Assembly (NCBI RefSeq): GCF_016031625.1
Contig: NZ_JACCHP010000020.1
Span: forward strand, 1 to 64,000
Direction: 5' to 3'
DNA length: 64,000 nucleotides
DNA from: Bradyrhizobium agreste
GTDB lineage: Bacteria > Pseudomonadota > Alphaproteobacteria > Rhizobiales > Xanthobacteraceae
Positions 54,143-64,000 of the stretch are shown here, piece after piece. The number at the start of each line of letters is the position of its first letter. Position 1 is the first letter of the stretch. The notes below the pieces were generated by a model. That model saw only the letters and a list, made by a program, of their open reading frames with translations. It ran no database searches and had not been told where the DNA came from. A program made the position numbers and the translations under genes.

Positions 54143-54268
54143 GTCATTCCGGGGGGCGCCTCTTGGCGCGACCCCGGAATCCATCTCTCATCCGAGAAAC
54201 TGGATCATTGGGTTCTCAGGTGCGCAATTGCGCACCATAGCTCGCGCTTCGCGCGCCCCGGAATGACG
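54143..54268. repeat. Palindromic element with nested 18-bp palindrome (second copy)
   Basis: CGTCATTCCGGGG at the left is mirrored by CCCCGGAATGACG at the right. At 54219-54236 the right arm carries GGTGCGCAATTGCGCACC, identical to the insert in the element at 53240, within a shared stretch starting TTCTCAGG and ending ATAGCTCGCG. Confidence 0.85.
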
Positions 54269-54302
54269 AAGACCAACTTTGCGGAAATGCCGTGCACCTA
54301 CT

Positions 54303-55079
54303 TCAATGCAGCGACGTGTACGCCGCGCCCAGCATCGGGCCCGGTCGCTCGCGGCTGCCGTCCTGGACGTAGACCACCGCGCCGTCGACACCGTCGCGCG
54401 TGAGGTTCTCGATCGGCACCGTCCAGCTTTCCGGACGGCCGGTCCAGTCGCCGACCTTGAGCAGGTTGCGCACCACGTTGTGATAGGTGACCTGCTGTCC
54501 GCGGTTCTCGCCGCGGGTGATCGCGATCGGCACCGACTTGGCGATCGAGCAGATCCAGACCTCGCCGTGCGAGACCGTGGGCTCCTTGCTTTCGGCGACC
54601 GAGACGCTGATCTGCTTGCCCGAGAGCGACATCGTGACCGGCACGCTCATCACGCCGGAGCCCTTGTCGGTCCTACCGATCGCGTTCTCGATGCCGGCGC
54701 GATCGCTGCCGATGACATGCGTGGAGCCGTTGACCACGACCTGCGGCGTGTAGACCTCGCGGTCGCCGCGCATGCGCGAATAGGCCCGCTGCCGTGCAGA
54801 GAAGCGCGAATCCGCCAGCGTGTCCTTCCAGCCGAGATAATCCCAATAATCGATCGGCATGCTCAGGGCGATGACGGAGGGATCCTTGGAGAGATCGCCG
54901 ATGATCTGGTCGGCGGGCGGGCAGGAGGAGCAGCCCTGCGAGGTGAACAATTCGACGACGGCGCGGGGATCGGCCTCTGCAGGACGAATGACGGCGATGA
55001 TTGCACATATGCCGAGAGCTCCCGACCAGAGAGCACCGGACCAACGTGGAATCAGATGGGAAGCCGTCATTGTCGTCAT
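54303..55079 (-). CDS. DUF1223 family thioredoxin-like exported protein
   Basis: This 258-aa protein has a hydrophobic export signal (about 14-36, ending AEA). VVELFTSQGCSSCPPAD (41-57) is the DUF1223 signature with a CxxC pair at Cys50/Cys53. MPIDYWDYLGWKD and YTPQVVVNGSTHVIGSDR follow as in the family. The fold is thioredoxin-like, so a periplasmic disulfide or redox role is likely but unproven. It lies alone between the candidate RNA and acnA. A start three codons downstream (MTASHL) is possible. Confidence 0.88.
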   Translation of the reverse strand: MTTMTASHLIPRWSGALWSGALGICAIIAVIRPAEADPRAVVELFTSQGCSSCPPADQIIGDLSKDPSVIALSMPIDYWDYLGWKDTLADSRFSARQRAYSRMRGDREVYTPQVVVNGSTHVIGSDRAGIENAIGRTDKGSGVMSVPVTMSLSGKQISVSVAESKEPTVSHGEVWICSIAKSVPIAITRGENRGQQVTYHNVVRNLLKVGDWTGRPESWTVPIENLTRDGVDGAVVYVQDGSRERPGPMLGAAYTSLH

Positions 55080-55233
55080 GTCGAACGCCGCACACCGTTG
55101 CTGTTGGAGGGAAATCTTATCGCCGGATGGTCACCGTAGTCTTACGGGGCGCGGTACATTCATCCATCCGGGCCACCGTCCAAGGGGAGGTTTTCCGCCG
55201 GGCGGGCCCATCTGAAGCGTACCGCAAACGCGC

Positions 55234-55260
55234 GAAGGCGGCCTTTGATAGGCCGCCTTC
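55234..55260. terminator. Hairpin downstream of acnA
   Basis: GAAGGCGGCC and GGCCGCCTTC form a perfect 10-bp stem around a 7-nt loop about 50 bases beyond the acnA stop. CTCACT-TCGC-AGTGAG at 55274-55289 is a second small stem. There is no T-run on the minus side, so it is a probable 3' stabilising or Rho-linked structure. Confidence 0.5.
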
Positions 55261-55310
55261 GTTAAGGCTTCTACTCACTTCGCAGTGAGCCATCGTTCAC
55301 AAATCCGCGC

Positions 55311-58031
<2,721 letters not shown>

Positions 58032-58051
58032 GTAGGAGATCCCAATTGTTA

Positions 58052-58070
58052 GTTATACCCGGCAGGGTAT
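58052..58070 (-). promoter_or_regulatory. Possible acnA -10 with overlapping inverted repeat
   Basis: On the minus strand TATAAC (58057-58052) is a good -10 for acnA. ATACCC-GGCA-GGGTAT (58055-58070 on the plus strand) is a 6-4-6 inverted repeat covering it, extended by GTTA/TAAC flanks. This could be an operator. The -35 is poor. Confidence 0.35.
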
Positions 58071-58120
58071 TTTAACACCTTCAGCGTATCAGGCTGGGCC
58101 GCTTGCAGGGGCAGGTTGAG

Positions 58121-58150
58121 TTGCTGCATCAAGTAGTTCCGGGCTTATAG
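58121..58150 (+). promoter_or_regulatory. Possible ccmA promoter
   Basis: TTGCTG (58121-58126) and TTATAG (58145-58150) are separated by 18 bases, 98 bases before the ccmA GTG. The match to consensus is moderate. Confidence 0.3.
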
Positions 58151-58248
58151 AAGCTTTCTAACCGCGCCGCCACAGCCACTATCGTGCCGCAGCAATCCGC
58201 GAGCCAAAAATTCCCATGCGCTACCCCAAGATTTCCTGAGGCCTGGCT

Positions 58249-58875
58249 GTGAGCGGACCGAACAAAGGCGAGATGCGGCTGTCCGGGCAGGGGCTGAGAT
58301 GCGTGCGGGGCGGCCGCGAGGTGTTCGCCGGGCTCGATTTCGCGGCCGGCTCGGGCGAGACGGTCGCGGTCGTCGGCCGCAATGGATCGGGCAAGACCTC
58401 GCTGCTGCGGCTGATCGCCGGCCTGCTCGTTCCCGCCGGCGGGACGATCGCGCTGGAGGGGGGCGACGCCGAGTTGACGCTGCCCGAGCAGTGCCACTAT
58501 CTCGGCCATCGCGATGCCCTGAAGCCGGCGCTGAGCGTGGCCGAAAACCTGACGTTTTGGGCTGATTTTCTCGGCGGCGAGCGTTTTGATGCGGCTGAGA
58601 GCCTCGCCAAGGTGGGCCTCGACCACGCCATCCATCTGCCCGCCGGATTCCTGTCGGCCGGCCAGCGCCGCCGGCTCTCGCTGGCCCGGCTGCTGACCGT
58701 CCGCCGCCCAGTCTGGCTCCTGGACGAGCCGACCAACGCGCTGGACGTGGCCGGCCAGGACATGTTCGGCGGCCTGATGCGCGAGCATCTGGCTGCCGGC
58801 GGCATGATCGTCGCGGCGACGCATGCCCCGCTCGGGATCGAATCGCGGGAGCTGCGGATCGGGGGTGTGGTGTGA
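58249..58875 (+). CDS. ccmA: Heme exporter ATP-binding protein CcmA
   Basis: This 208-aa ABC ATPase uses a GTG start, as no in-frame ATG fits better. Walker A is GRNGSGKT (43-50), the signature region reads LSAGQRRRLSLARLL, and Walker B is VWLLDEPTNALD. With CcmB it forms the ATPase that releases holo-CcmE during cytochrome c maturation. It is the first gene of ccmABCDG. A palindromic element of about 170 bases separates it from ccmB, which is unusual because ccmA and ccmB are normally adjacent. Confidence 0.95.
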   Translation: MSGPNKGEMRLSGQGLRCVRGGREVFAGLDFAAGSGETVAVVGRNGSGKTSLLRLIAGLLVPAGGTIALEGGDAELTLPEQCHYLGHRDALKPALSVAENLTFWADFLGGERFDAAESLAKVGLDHAIHLPAGFLSAGQRRRLSLARLLTVRRPVWLLDEPTNALDVAGQDMFGGLMREHLAAGGMIVAATHAPLGIESRELRIGGVV

Positions 58876-58925
58876 TTCCGATGCACCCTCAGCTTTCCGA
58901 GCGGCTAGGCCCTGCTCTCACCGTT

Positions 58926-59092
58926 CCCTCCCCCCTTGCGGGGGAGGGTCAGGGAGGGGGGTGCCACACGACGCGGCTTCTCGGCTCTGACGTTCGAGCA
59001 GCGGGTGCTCTGTTGGTGGAGGCTCGCGCCCAGCGGGCATCTCGCCCGGGGCTACCCCCCTCCCCTGCCCTCCCCCACAAGGGGGGAGGGAG
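58926..59092. repeat. Palindromic element between ccmA and ccmB
   Basis: CCCTCCCCCCTTGCGGGGGA plus GGGTCAGGGAGGGGGG at the left are mirrored by CCCCCCTCCCCTGCCC plus TCCCCCACAAGGGGGGAGGG at the right. Each half is also self-complementary. The middle (about 58963-59054) is unrelated sequence. It occupies most of the 271-base gap inside the ccm operon. Confidence 0.85.
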
Positions 59093-59146
59093 TGCAGTGT
59101 GCCTGTGGCCGGCGGCGAACGTTTTCCCAACCGCCGGAAGCCCCCC

Positions 59147-59815
59147 ATGACCGCCCTCGCCGCCCTCATCCGCCGGGACATCCGGATCGCGCTCCGCGTT
59201 GGCGGCGGGGCGTTGATTGGCGTCTTGTTCTTCCTGACCGTGGTGGTGCTGATGCCGTTCGCGGTCGGGCCGGATCTGGCGCTGCTGTCGCGGCTGGGCC
59301 CGGCCATTCTCTGGCTCGGCGCCCTGCTGGCGAGCCTGCTGACTCTCGACCGGCTGTTCATGGCCGACCATGAAGACGGCTCGCTCGACCTGATCACGAT
59401 GAGCCGGACGCCGCTGGAACTGGCCTGCGCCGCCAAGGCGCTGGCGCATTGGCTCGCCGCCGGCCTGCCGCTGATTGTCGCAACCCCCGTGCTCGGCCTG
59501 TTGCTCAACCTCGATATGGTCGCCACCGCGGCGGTGGCGCTGACGCTGCTGGCGGGCACCCCGGCGCTGACCTTCACCGGCATGATCGGGGCGGCGCTGG
59601 CGGTGACGCTGCATCGCGGCGGGCTGTTGATGGCCGTCCTCGTGCTGCCGCTGTCGATTCCTGTGCTGATTTTCGGCGTTGCGGCCTCGCAGGCGGTGAT
59701 TGTCGGCCCGATGACGTTCGGCGCGCCGTTTTCGATCCTGTGCGCGCTCTCGCTGGTCAGCCTCGTGATCGGCCCGTTCGCGGCGGCGGCGAGCCTGCGG
59801 CATGGTCTCGATTGA
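59147..59815 (+). CDS. ccmB: Heme exporter protein CcmB
   Basis: This 222-aa protein has six hydrophobic segments. It opens MTALAALIRRDIRIALRVGG, as usual. GPAILWLGALLASLLTLDRLF and the DHEDGSLDLITMSRTPLELA block are CcmB signatures. It is the membrane subunit of the CcmAB complex in the inner membrane. The ATG at 59147 matches the family length, and the upstream extension lies in the palindromic element. The next gene, ccmC, starts 91 bases downstream. Confidence 0.96.
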   Translation: MTALAALIRRDIRIALRVGGGALIGVLFFLTVVVLMPFAVGPDLALLSRLGPAILWLGALLASLLTLDRLFMADHEDGSLDLITMSRTPLELACAAKALAHWLAAGLPLIVATPVLGLLLNLDMVATAAVALTLLAGTPALTFTGMIGAALAVTLHRGGLLMAVLVLPLSIPVLIFGVAASQAVIVGPMTFGAPFSILCALSLVSLVIGPFAAAASLRHGLD

Positions 59816-59906
59816 GATGGCCTCGACCGATCTTGACCCCGATCAACTTTCGCAACGGACTTTCGTGCTGATTGCCTGAGCGGCTCCCGGTGATTATCAC
59901 GATACC

Positions 59907-60638
59907 ATGACGCTGATCGACCTCGCCAACCCCACGCGGTTCCTCGCGCTGACAGCGCGGGTGTTGCCGTGGCTGGCGGCCGCGACAATCATCCTGCTCA
60001 CGATCGGCCTTTATCAATCCGCCTCCGCGCCGGACGACTATCAGCAGGGCGCCACCGTCAAGATCATGTTCATCCACGTGCCCAATGCCTGGCTCTCGAT
60101 GTTCGTGTGGGGCGTGATGAGCATCGCATCCTTGGGCACGCTGGTGTGGCGGCATCCGCTCGCCGACGTCGCCGCCAAGGCCGCAGCTCCGATCGGCGCC
60201 GCCTTCACCTTCCTCGCGCTGCTCACGGGCTCGCTGTGGGGCCGGCCGATGTGGGGCACCTATTGGGAATGGGACGCGCGGCTGACCTCGGTGCTGATCC
60301 TGTTCCTGATGTATCTCGGCCTGATGGCGCTGTGGCGCGCGGTCGACGATCCCTCGCGCGCGGCGCGCGCCGCCGCGGTGCTGACCCTGGTCGGCGCGAT
60401 CAACCTGCCGATCATCAAGTTCTCCGTCGACTGGTGGAACACGCTGCACCAGCCCGCCTCGGTGATGCGCATGGGCGGCTCGGCGCTGGACAAGTCGTTC
60501 CTGATTCCGCTGCTGGTGATGGCGGTCGCCTTCACGCTGCTGTTCGTCACGCTGCACCTGGCCGCGATGCGCAACGAGATTTTGCGCCGCCGTGTCCGCT
60601 CGCTGCAGATGACGCAGGCGAGCCAGAAGGCTGCATGA
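59907..60638 (+). CDS. ccmC: Heme exporter protein CcmC
   Basis: This 243-aa inner-membrane heme-handling protein has six spans. The tryptophan-rich periplasmic loop is MWGTYWEWDARLTS (the WWD-like motif), and flanking His residues (IHVPNAW; FHQ-like NTLHQPAS) bind heme. It loads heme on CcmE. The stop codon overlaps the ccmD start (ATGA), so translation is coupled. The length is normal. Confidence 0.97.
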   Translation: MTLIDLANPTRFLALTARVLPWLAAATIILLTIGLYQSASAPDDYQQGATVKIMFIHVPNAWLSMFVWGVMSIASLGTLVWRHPLADVAAKAAAPIGAAFTFLALLTGSLWGRPMWGTYWEWDARLTSVLILFLMYLGLMALWRAVDDPSRAARAAAVLTLVGAINLPIIKFSVDWWNTLHQPASVMRMGGSALDKSFLIPLLVMAVAFTLLFVTLHLAAMRNEILRRRVRSLQMTQASQKAA

Positions 60639-60820
60639 CGATGTCGCTCGGTCCTTACGCCTCCTTCATCGTGGCGTCTTACGCAGCTGCCGCCCTCGTG
60701 GTCGCGATCCTGATCGGCTGGGTCATGCTCGATTATCGCAGCCAGACGCAGCGCCTGCGCGAGCTGGAGCAGCGCGGCATCACCCGCCGGTCGGGCCGCA
60801 GCGCGACGGAGCCGCGATGA
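60635..60820 (+). CDS. ccmD: Heme exporter protein CcmD
   Basis: This 61-aa protein is easily missed because of its size. Reading begins MTMSLGPYASFIVASYAAAA and continues LVVAILIGWVMLDYRSQTQR, with one membrane span (about 10-32) followed by the basic RSQTQRLRELEQRGITRR tail typical of CcmD. It stabilises CcmC-CcmE and helps release holo-CcmE from CcmABC. Its ATG overlaps the ccmC stop and its stop overlaps the ccmG start, so the three genes are translationally coupled. A start two codons downstream is possible. Confidence 0.93.
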   Translation: MTMSLGPYASFIVASYAAAALVVAILIGWVMLDYRSQTQRLRELEQRGITRRSGRSATEPR

Positions 60821-61410
60821 GCGATCAACCTGCTCCCGCTCCGCCGCAGCGCCGCACCTTCCTGATGGTGCTGCCGCTGATCGCCTTCATCGGCCTTGCG
60901 CTTCTGTTCTGGTTCCGGCTCGGCAGCGGCGATCCCTCGCGGATTCCCTCGGCGCTGATCGGGCGGCCCGCACCGCAGACCGTGCTGCCGCCGCTCGAGG
61001 GGTTGCATGACAACGGCACGCAGGTGCCGGGACTCGATCCGGCCGCGTTCAAGGGCCAGGTCAGCCTGGTCAACGTCTGGGCGTCATGGTGCGTGCCGTG
61101 CCACGACGAAGCGCCGCTGCTGACCGAGCTCGCCAGGGACAAACGCTTCCAACTGGTCGGCATCAACTACAAGGATGCCGCCGACAATGCGCGGCGCTTC
61201 CTCGGCCGCTACGGCAACCCGTTCGGCCACGTCGGCGTGGACGCCAACGGCCGCGCCTCGATCGAATGGGGCGTCTACGGCGTGCCGGAGACGTTCGTCG
61301 TCGGGCGCGAGGGCACCATTGTCTACAAGCTGGTCGGGCCGATCACGCCGCAAAATCTCAAGGCCGTGCTGATACCGGAGCTGGAGAAGGCGCTGAAGGC
61401 GGGAAGCTGA
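60817..61410 (+). CDS. ccmG: Thiol:disulfide interchange protein CcmG/DsbE
   Basis: This 197-aa membrane-anchored thioredoxin has an N-terminal span at about 14-34. The periplasmic domain has the redox motif WCVPC (Cys92/Cys95) and the cis-Pro loop GVPETF. It keeps apocytochrome c cysteines reduced for heme attachment. It is the last gene of this ccm cluster (ccmE, ccmF and ccmH are not in the window). It converges on the orphan gene at 61444. Confidence 0.97.
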   Translation: MSDQPAPAPPQRRTFLMVLPLIAFIGLALLFWFRLGSGDPSRIPSALIGRPAPQTVLPPLEGLHDNGTQVPGLDPAAFKGQVSLVNVWASWCVPCHDEAPLLTELARDKRFQLVGINYKDAADNARRFLGRYGNPFGHVGVDANGRASIEWGVYGVPETFVVGREGTIVYKLVGPITPQNLKAVLIPELEKALKAGS

Positions 61411-61443
61411 CCTGCTGCGCACGAGCCGCGCCACGGCGCGAAT

Positions 61444-62676
61444 TCACGAAGCGCCGTCGCGGCGATTGGTCGTGTCGGTGTGGCCCGCGAGCAAGCCGGC
61501 GACGACATCCCAGCCTTTCCCGAACATGTGGCCGACCTTGTGGCCGAAGGAATCGTCCGGGCGCAGCCGCGGCGATTCCAGAATGTGCGTCAAGTGGCGA
61601 TGATCGCCGGGAATGCTGCTGATCTCCGAGGCGACGGTGGCGTGGACTTGCGCCATCAGGTCATCCAGGCGCCGCGCCCAGCCCGACCCTTTGAGCTCGA
61701 TCTGCGTTCTCAGCGCCTGCTCGATCCGGTAGATCTCGCCAACGATCTCCTTGGCGCGCACCGGACGGTTGTTCCTGAGCGCAAACAGCAAGAGGTGATG
61801 GTTCTCCTCGATCTGATCGAGCACCATCGACACCGCAATCGCGAATGGGCCCGCCGCGATCCGCGCCGCAGCCCGGTCGTCGGTCGGAGCGATCGCGACG
61901 GACAGCAGCTCCCAGGGAGTTTCAAGATGCTTTGCCAGGATCGTGAGCGCGAACGGAAGGGCATCGGCACGCTTGGCCCTTAGCGTGCTCAATTGGCCGA
62001 GAACCTTGTCGAGGCTGACGCCCTCGAGCCGGGCGATCTTCGGTGCGAGCGCACGGCCGAAATCGTCGAGCTCCCGCTGCATGTCGAGGTAGCGCAGCAT
62101 CTTCTTGAGGTCGTCGAACGTCGCATGCGAGCTGGTATAGGCCATCAGCCCATCGCGAATGCGGGCTGCGCCCTCGGCGGACCCGAGCTGGCCGTTGAGC
62201 GAGGTCAGGACCTTCTTCTGGAAGGCTTGGGCCATCTGCCGCGCCTCGGCCTGCTTGTCGGCAGAGATGACCTTGGTCGCATTGGCGATGTAGTCGGCGG
62301 CCATGCTGCGCAGCAATTGCTCCGTCACGAGGCTCCAGATCGGCGCGAGCGATCCACGGGCGATCTGCCCGCTATTGGCGCGCTCCGGGGCGCTGTCCAC
62401 CAGGACCGGCTCGAGTGGCTCGAAGAAGTAGCGTGACGGATTTCCGACGCGATAGTGATTTTGGCCGGTGTTGCGAAACTCGGCACGCAGCGCCGCGATC
62501 AATGGCTCGGAATGCGGAATGTCCTCGCCGAGGAGATGCAGCCGTTCCAGTTCGGCAAGCAGGCGGCGCCGGACCTGCGGCGCGAGCTGCCGGAGATACT
62601 GAATCAGGTGTTCAGCGGTCTGGTCCTGTCTTGCGCTCACCACCGGGCCCTCCGGCGAGCCATCCTCTCTGTTCAT
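61444..62676 (-). CDS. Hypothetical 410-aa helical protein
   Basis: I do not recognise a family for this protein. It appears mostly helical and soluble. It opens with an acidic stretch, then HLIQYLRQLAPQVRRRLLAE (about 23-42). FEPLEPVLVD at about 85 is followed by a long helical region (110-390), with Arg/Lys-rich segments such as LSTLRAKRADAL. No signal peptide or clear membrane span is seen. GC content and codon use match neighbours, so recent transfer is not suggested. It converges on ccmG. The next upstream gene, septation protein A, is about 150 bases away. The function is unknown. Confidence 0.75.
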   Translation of the reverse strand: MNREDGSPEGPVVSARQDQTAEHLIQYLRQLAPQVRRRLLAELERLHLLGEDIPHSEPLIAALRAEFRNTGQNHYRVGNPSRYFFEPLEPVLVDSAPERANSGQIARGSLAPIWSLVTEQLLRSMAADYIANATKVISADKQAEARQMAQAFQKKVLTSLNGQLGSAEGAARIRDGLMAYTSSHATFDDLKKMLRYLDMQRELDDFGRALAPKIARLEGVSLDKVLGQLSTLRAKRADALPFALTILAKHLETPWELLSVAIAPTDDRAAARIAAGPFAIAVSMVLDQIEENHHLLLFALRNNRPVRAKEIVGEIYRIEQALRTQIELKGSGWARRLDDLMAQVHATVASEISSIPGDHRHLTHILESPRLRPDDSFGHKVGHMFGKGWDVVAGLLAGHTDTTNRRDGAS

Positions 62677-62827
62677 AAGGCTATCGCCCCCGACCTTTCA
62701 GCAAGGTAAAGCGCTGAATAATCTGGGCCTGCGGTTACGGAGCAATGAAGGAACCGGTCCGGACCAAGTGCACGTTGGCGTGAATAGAGGCGGTCGCCGC
62801 CGGCAGGCGCAGGCCTGAACCCGGCAA

Positions 62828-63430
62828 CTACCCCTTGCTCACATCCCCCGCCTCGGCCTCGCTTCTCTCCAGCGAGACCGGCGCGAGATGATAGCGCTTG
62901 GTCAGCGGCAGCTGGGCGACGGCGAAGATCATGGTCAGCGTCGTCACGCCGAACACCTTGAAGTTCACCCAGAAATCCGTGCTCTGGGTGCGCCAGATGA
63001 TCTCGTTCAGCACGGCCAGGCCGGCGAAGAACAGCGCCCAGCGCAGCGTCAGGATACGCCAGCCATGCGGTGTCAGGTTGAACACCTGGTCGAACATCAC
63101 GGCGATGAAGGAGCGGCCGAACAACAGGCCGCCGCCGAGGATCGCGGCGAACAGGCCGTAGATGATGGTCGGCTTGACCTTGATGAAGGTCTCGTCGTGC
63201 AGCACCAGGGTCAGCGTGCCGAACACCAGCACGATCACGCCCGTGACGATCGCCATGATCGGGATGTGGCGCGTCACCATGTAGGACGCCGCCATCGCCG
63301 CCACGATCGCGACCATGAAGGCGCCGGTCGCGGCGAACAGATTGAACTTCGCGTTGACGAAGAAGAACACGAGCAGCGGACCGAGCTCGGTCGCGAGCTT
63401 GAACAGCGGATGCGGCTGGGTCTTGTCCAT
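62828..63430 (-). CDS. Septation protein A (YciB-like inner-membrane protein)
   Basis: This 200-aa inner-membrane protein has about five spans. It opens with LATELGPLLVFFFVNAKFN, the family signature, then FGTLTLVLHDETFIKVKPTI and the conserved ALFFAGLAVLNEIIWRTQST block. YciB/IspA-type proteins are involved in septation and envelope integrity. I chose the ATG preceded by GGAAGAGAGA. It lies downstream of ftsY on the same strand, separated by a palindromic element, a common arrangement in Rhizobiales. Confidence 0.92.
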   Translation of the reverse strand: MDKTQPHPLFKLATELGPLLVFFFVNAKFNLFAATGAFMVAIVAAMAASYMVTRHIPIMAIVTGVIVLVFGTLTLVLHDETFIKVKPTIIYGLFAAILGGGLLFGRSFIAVMFDQVFNLTPHGWRILTLRWALFFAGLAVLNEIIWRTQSTDFWVNFKVFGVTTLTMIFAVAQLPLTKRYHLAPVSLERSEAEAGDVSKG

Positions 63431-63448
63431 TCTCTCTTCCGTCTCTCC

Positions 63449-63549
63449 CATCCTTCGAGACGACCGCTTCGCGGTCTCCTCAGGATGAGGACCTCATGTG
63501 TGGCACGACCTCATCCTGAGGAGCCGCGCAAGCGGCGTCTCGAAGGATG
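63449..63549. repeat. Palindromic element (CATCCTTCGAGACG family)
   Basis: CATCCTTCGAGACG at the left is mirrored by CGTCTCGAAGGATG at the right. CTCCTCAGGATGAGG and CCTCATCCTGAGGAG form the inner pairing. It lies between ftsY and septation protein A. Confidence 0.9.
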
Positions 63550-63552
63550 ACG

Positions 63553-64000
63553 CTATTCGATTCCGGCGATGGCGCGGGCGAAGTCGCGCGCGGTGAAGGG
63601 CGCGAGATCATCGACGCCTTCGCCGACGCCGATGAAGTGTACCGGCAGCTTGAACTTCTCCGCGAGCGCCACCAGGATGCCGCCGCGCGCGGTGCCGTCG
63701 AGCTTGGTCATCACGAGGCCGGTGACCCCGGCGGTGCGATGGAAGGCCTCGACCTGGGACAGCGCATTCTGGCCGACGGTGGCATCCAGCACCAGCAGCA
63801 CCGCATGCGGCGCGGTGTCATCCACCTTGCGGATCACGCGCACGACCTTCTCGAGCTCGTTCATCAGCTCGGCCTTGTTCTGCAGGCGCCCCGCGGTGTC
63901 GATCAGCAGCACGTCGATGGCCTGCTCCTTTGCCGCGGTGAGCGCGTTGAAGGCAAGGCTCGCCGAATCCGAGCCTTGCGCGCCTGCGATGACGGGCGTC
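63553..64000 (-). CDS. ftsY: Signal recognition particle receptor FtsY (3' part)
   Basis: The reading frame is open to the right edge of the window, so the 5' part is missing. Translation from the edge reads TPVIAGAQGSDSASLAFNAL followed by DVLLIDTAGRLQNKAELMNE, the SRP-GTPase G3 region. TKLDGTARGGILVALAEKF and GVGEGVDDLAPF are the C-terminal G4/G5 blocks. FtsY docks the SRP-ribosome complex at the membrane. The ATG-started product of 119 aa would be only an internal fragment. Confidence 0.95.
   Translation of the reverse strand, partial: TPVIAGAQGSDSASLAFNALTAAKEQAIDVLLIDTAGRLQNKAELMNELEKVVRVIRKVDDTAPHAVLLVLDATVGQNALSQVEAFHRTAGVTGLVMTKLDGTARGGILVALAEKFKLPVHFIGVGEGVDDLAPFTARDFARAIAGIE

Noticed and set aside
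58926..59092. Repeated CCCTCCCC/GGGAGGGG blocks considered as a CRISPR-like array
   Set aside because: There are no equal-length repeats with unique spacers. It is one large inverted repeat.

Overview
The window reads as a chromosomal housekeeping segment from a GC-rich alphaproteobacterium of the Rhizobiales, most like Bradyrhizobium. The support is gene content and order (rplU-rpmA..obgE-proB-proA-nadD-rsfS-rlmH; atpHAGDC; mdh-sucCD-sucAB-lpd; ccmABCDG), the codon style, and many Bradyrhizobiaceae-type intergenic palindromes. This assignment is inferred from recognition, not from a search.

Layout. 1-700: transposase remnants abutting a tRNA-Ser(CGA). 700-3.0 kb: an alpha/beta hydrolase and a ROK-type protein whose motifs are in circularly permuted order. 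3.1-7.7 kb: rplU-rpmA, a GNAT acetyltransferase, a DMT exporter, a MaoC-like protein and obgE. 7.9-10.6 kb: a sulfatase/phosphonate-monoesterase-like enzyme and a Bug-family binding protein. 10.8-21.2 kb: proB, a reverse-oriented parDE toxin-antitoxin pair, proA, nadD, rsfS, rlmH, envC-like, ctpA, a divergent polysaccharide deacetylase and two tandem Nudix hydrolases. 21.5-23.2 kb: a membrane class III cyclase with a periplasmic repeat region. 23.3-28.5 kb: F1-ATPase genes. 29-34.5 kb: an RlpA-like protein, priA/xerC (divergent), a DUF4337 membrane protein behind a Pho-box-like site, and a small membrane protein. 34.5-45.1 kb: the TCA block lpdA, SDR, sucB, sucA, sucD, DUF1579 protein, sucC, mdh, all on the minus strand. 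45.3-52.5 kb: zapE, thpR, a tesA-like esterase divergent from a YbbA/YbbP-like ABC system, and a Bax-inhibitor-1 protein. 52.7-55.1 kb: a GNAT, a DUF2794 protein, a candidate small RNA and a DUF1223 protein. 55.3-61.4 kb: acnA and the cytochrome c maturation genes ccmABCDG. 61.4-64 kb: an orphan 410-aa protein, septation protein A and the 3' part of ftsY.

The genes cover translation and ribosome assembly, proline and NAD synthesis, envelope remodelling at division, oxidative phosphorylation, the lower TCA cycle and heme/cytochrome c delivery. The parts not explained by standard annotation are the permuted ROK protein, a structured terminator-ended RNA near 54.0 kb, a perfect CtrA-type box and an 18-bp palindrome upstream of the RlpA-like gene, a Pho-box-like site before the DUF4337 gene, and a dense set of dispersed palindromes, two of which carry an identical nested palindrome. 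No prophage, CRISPR array or large foreign island is visible.
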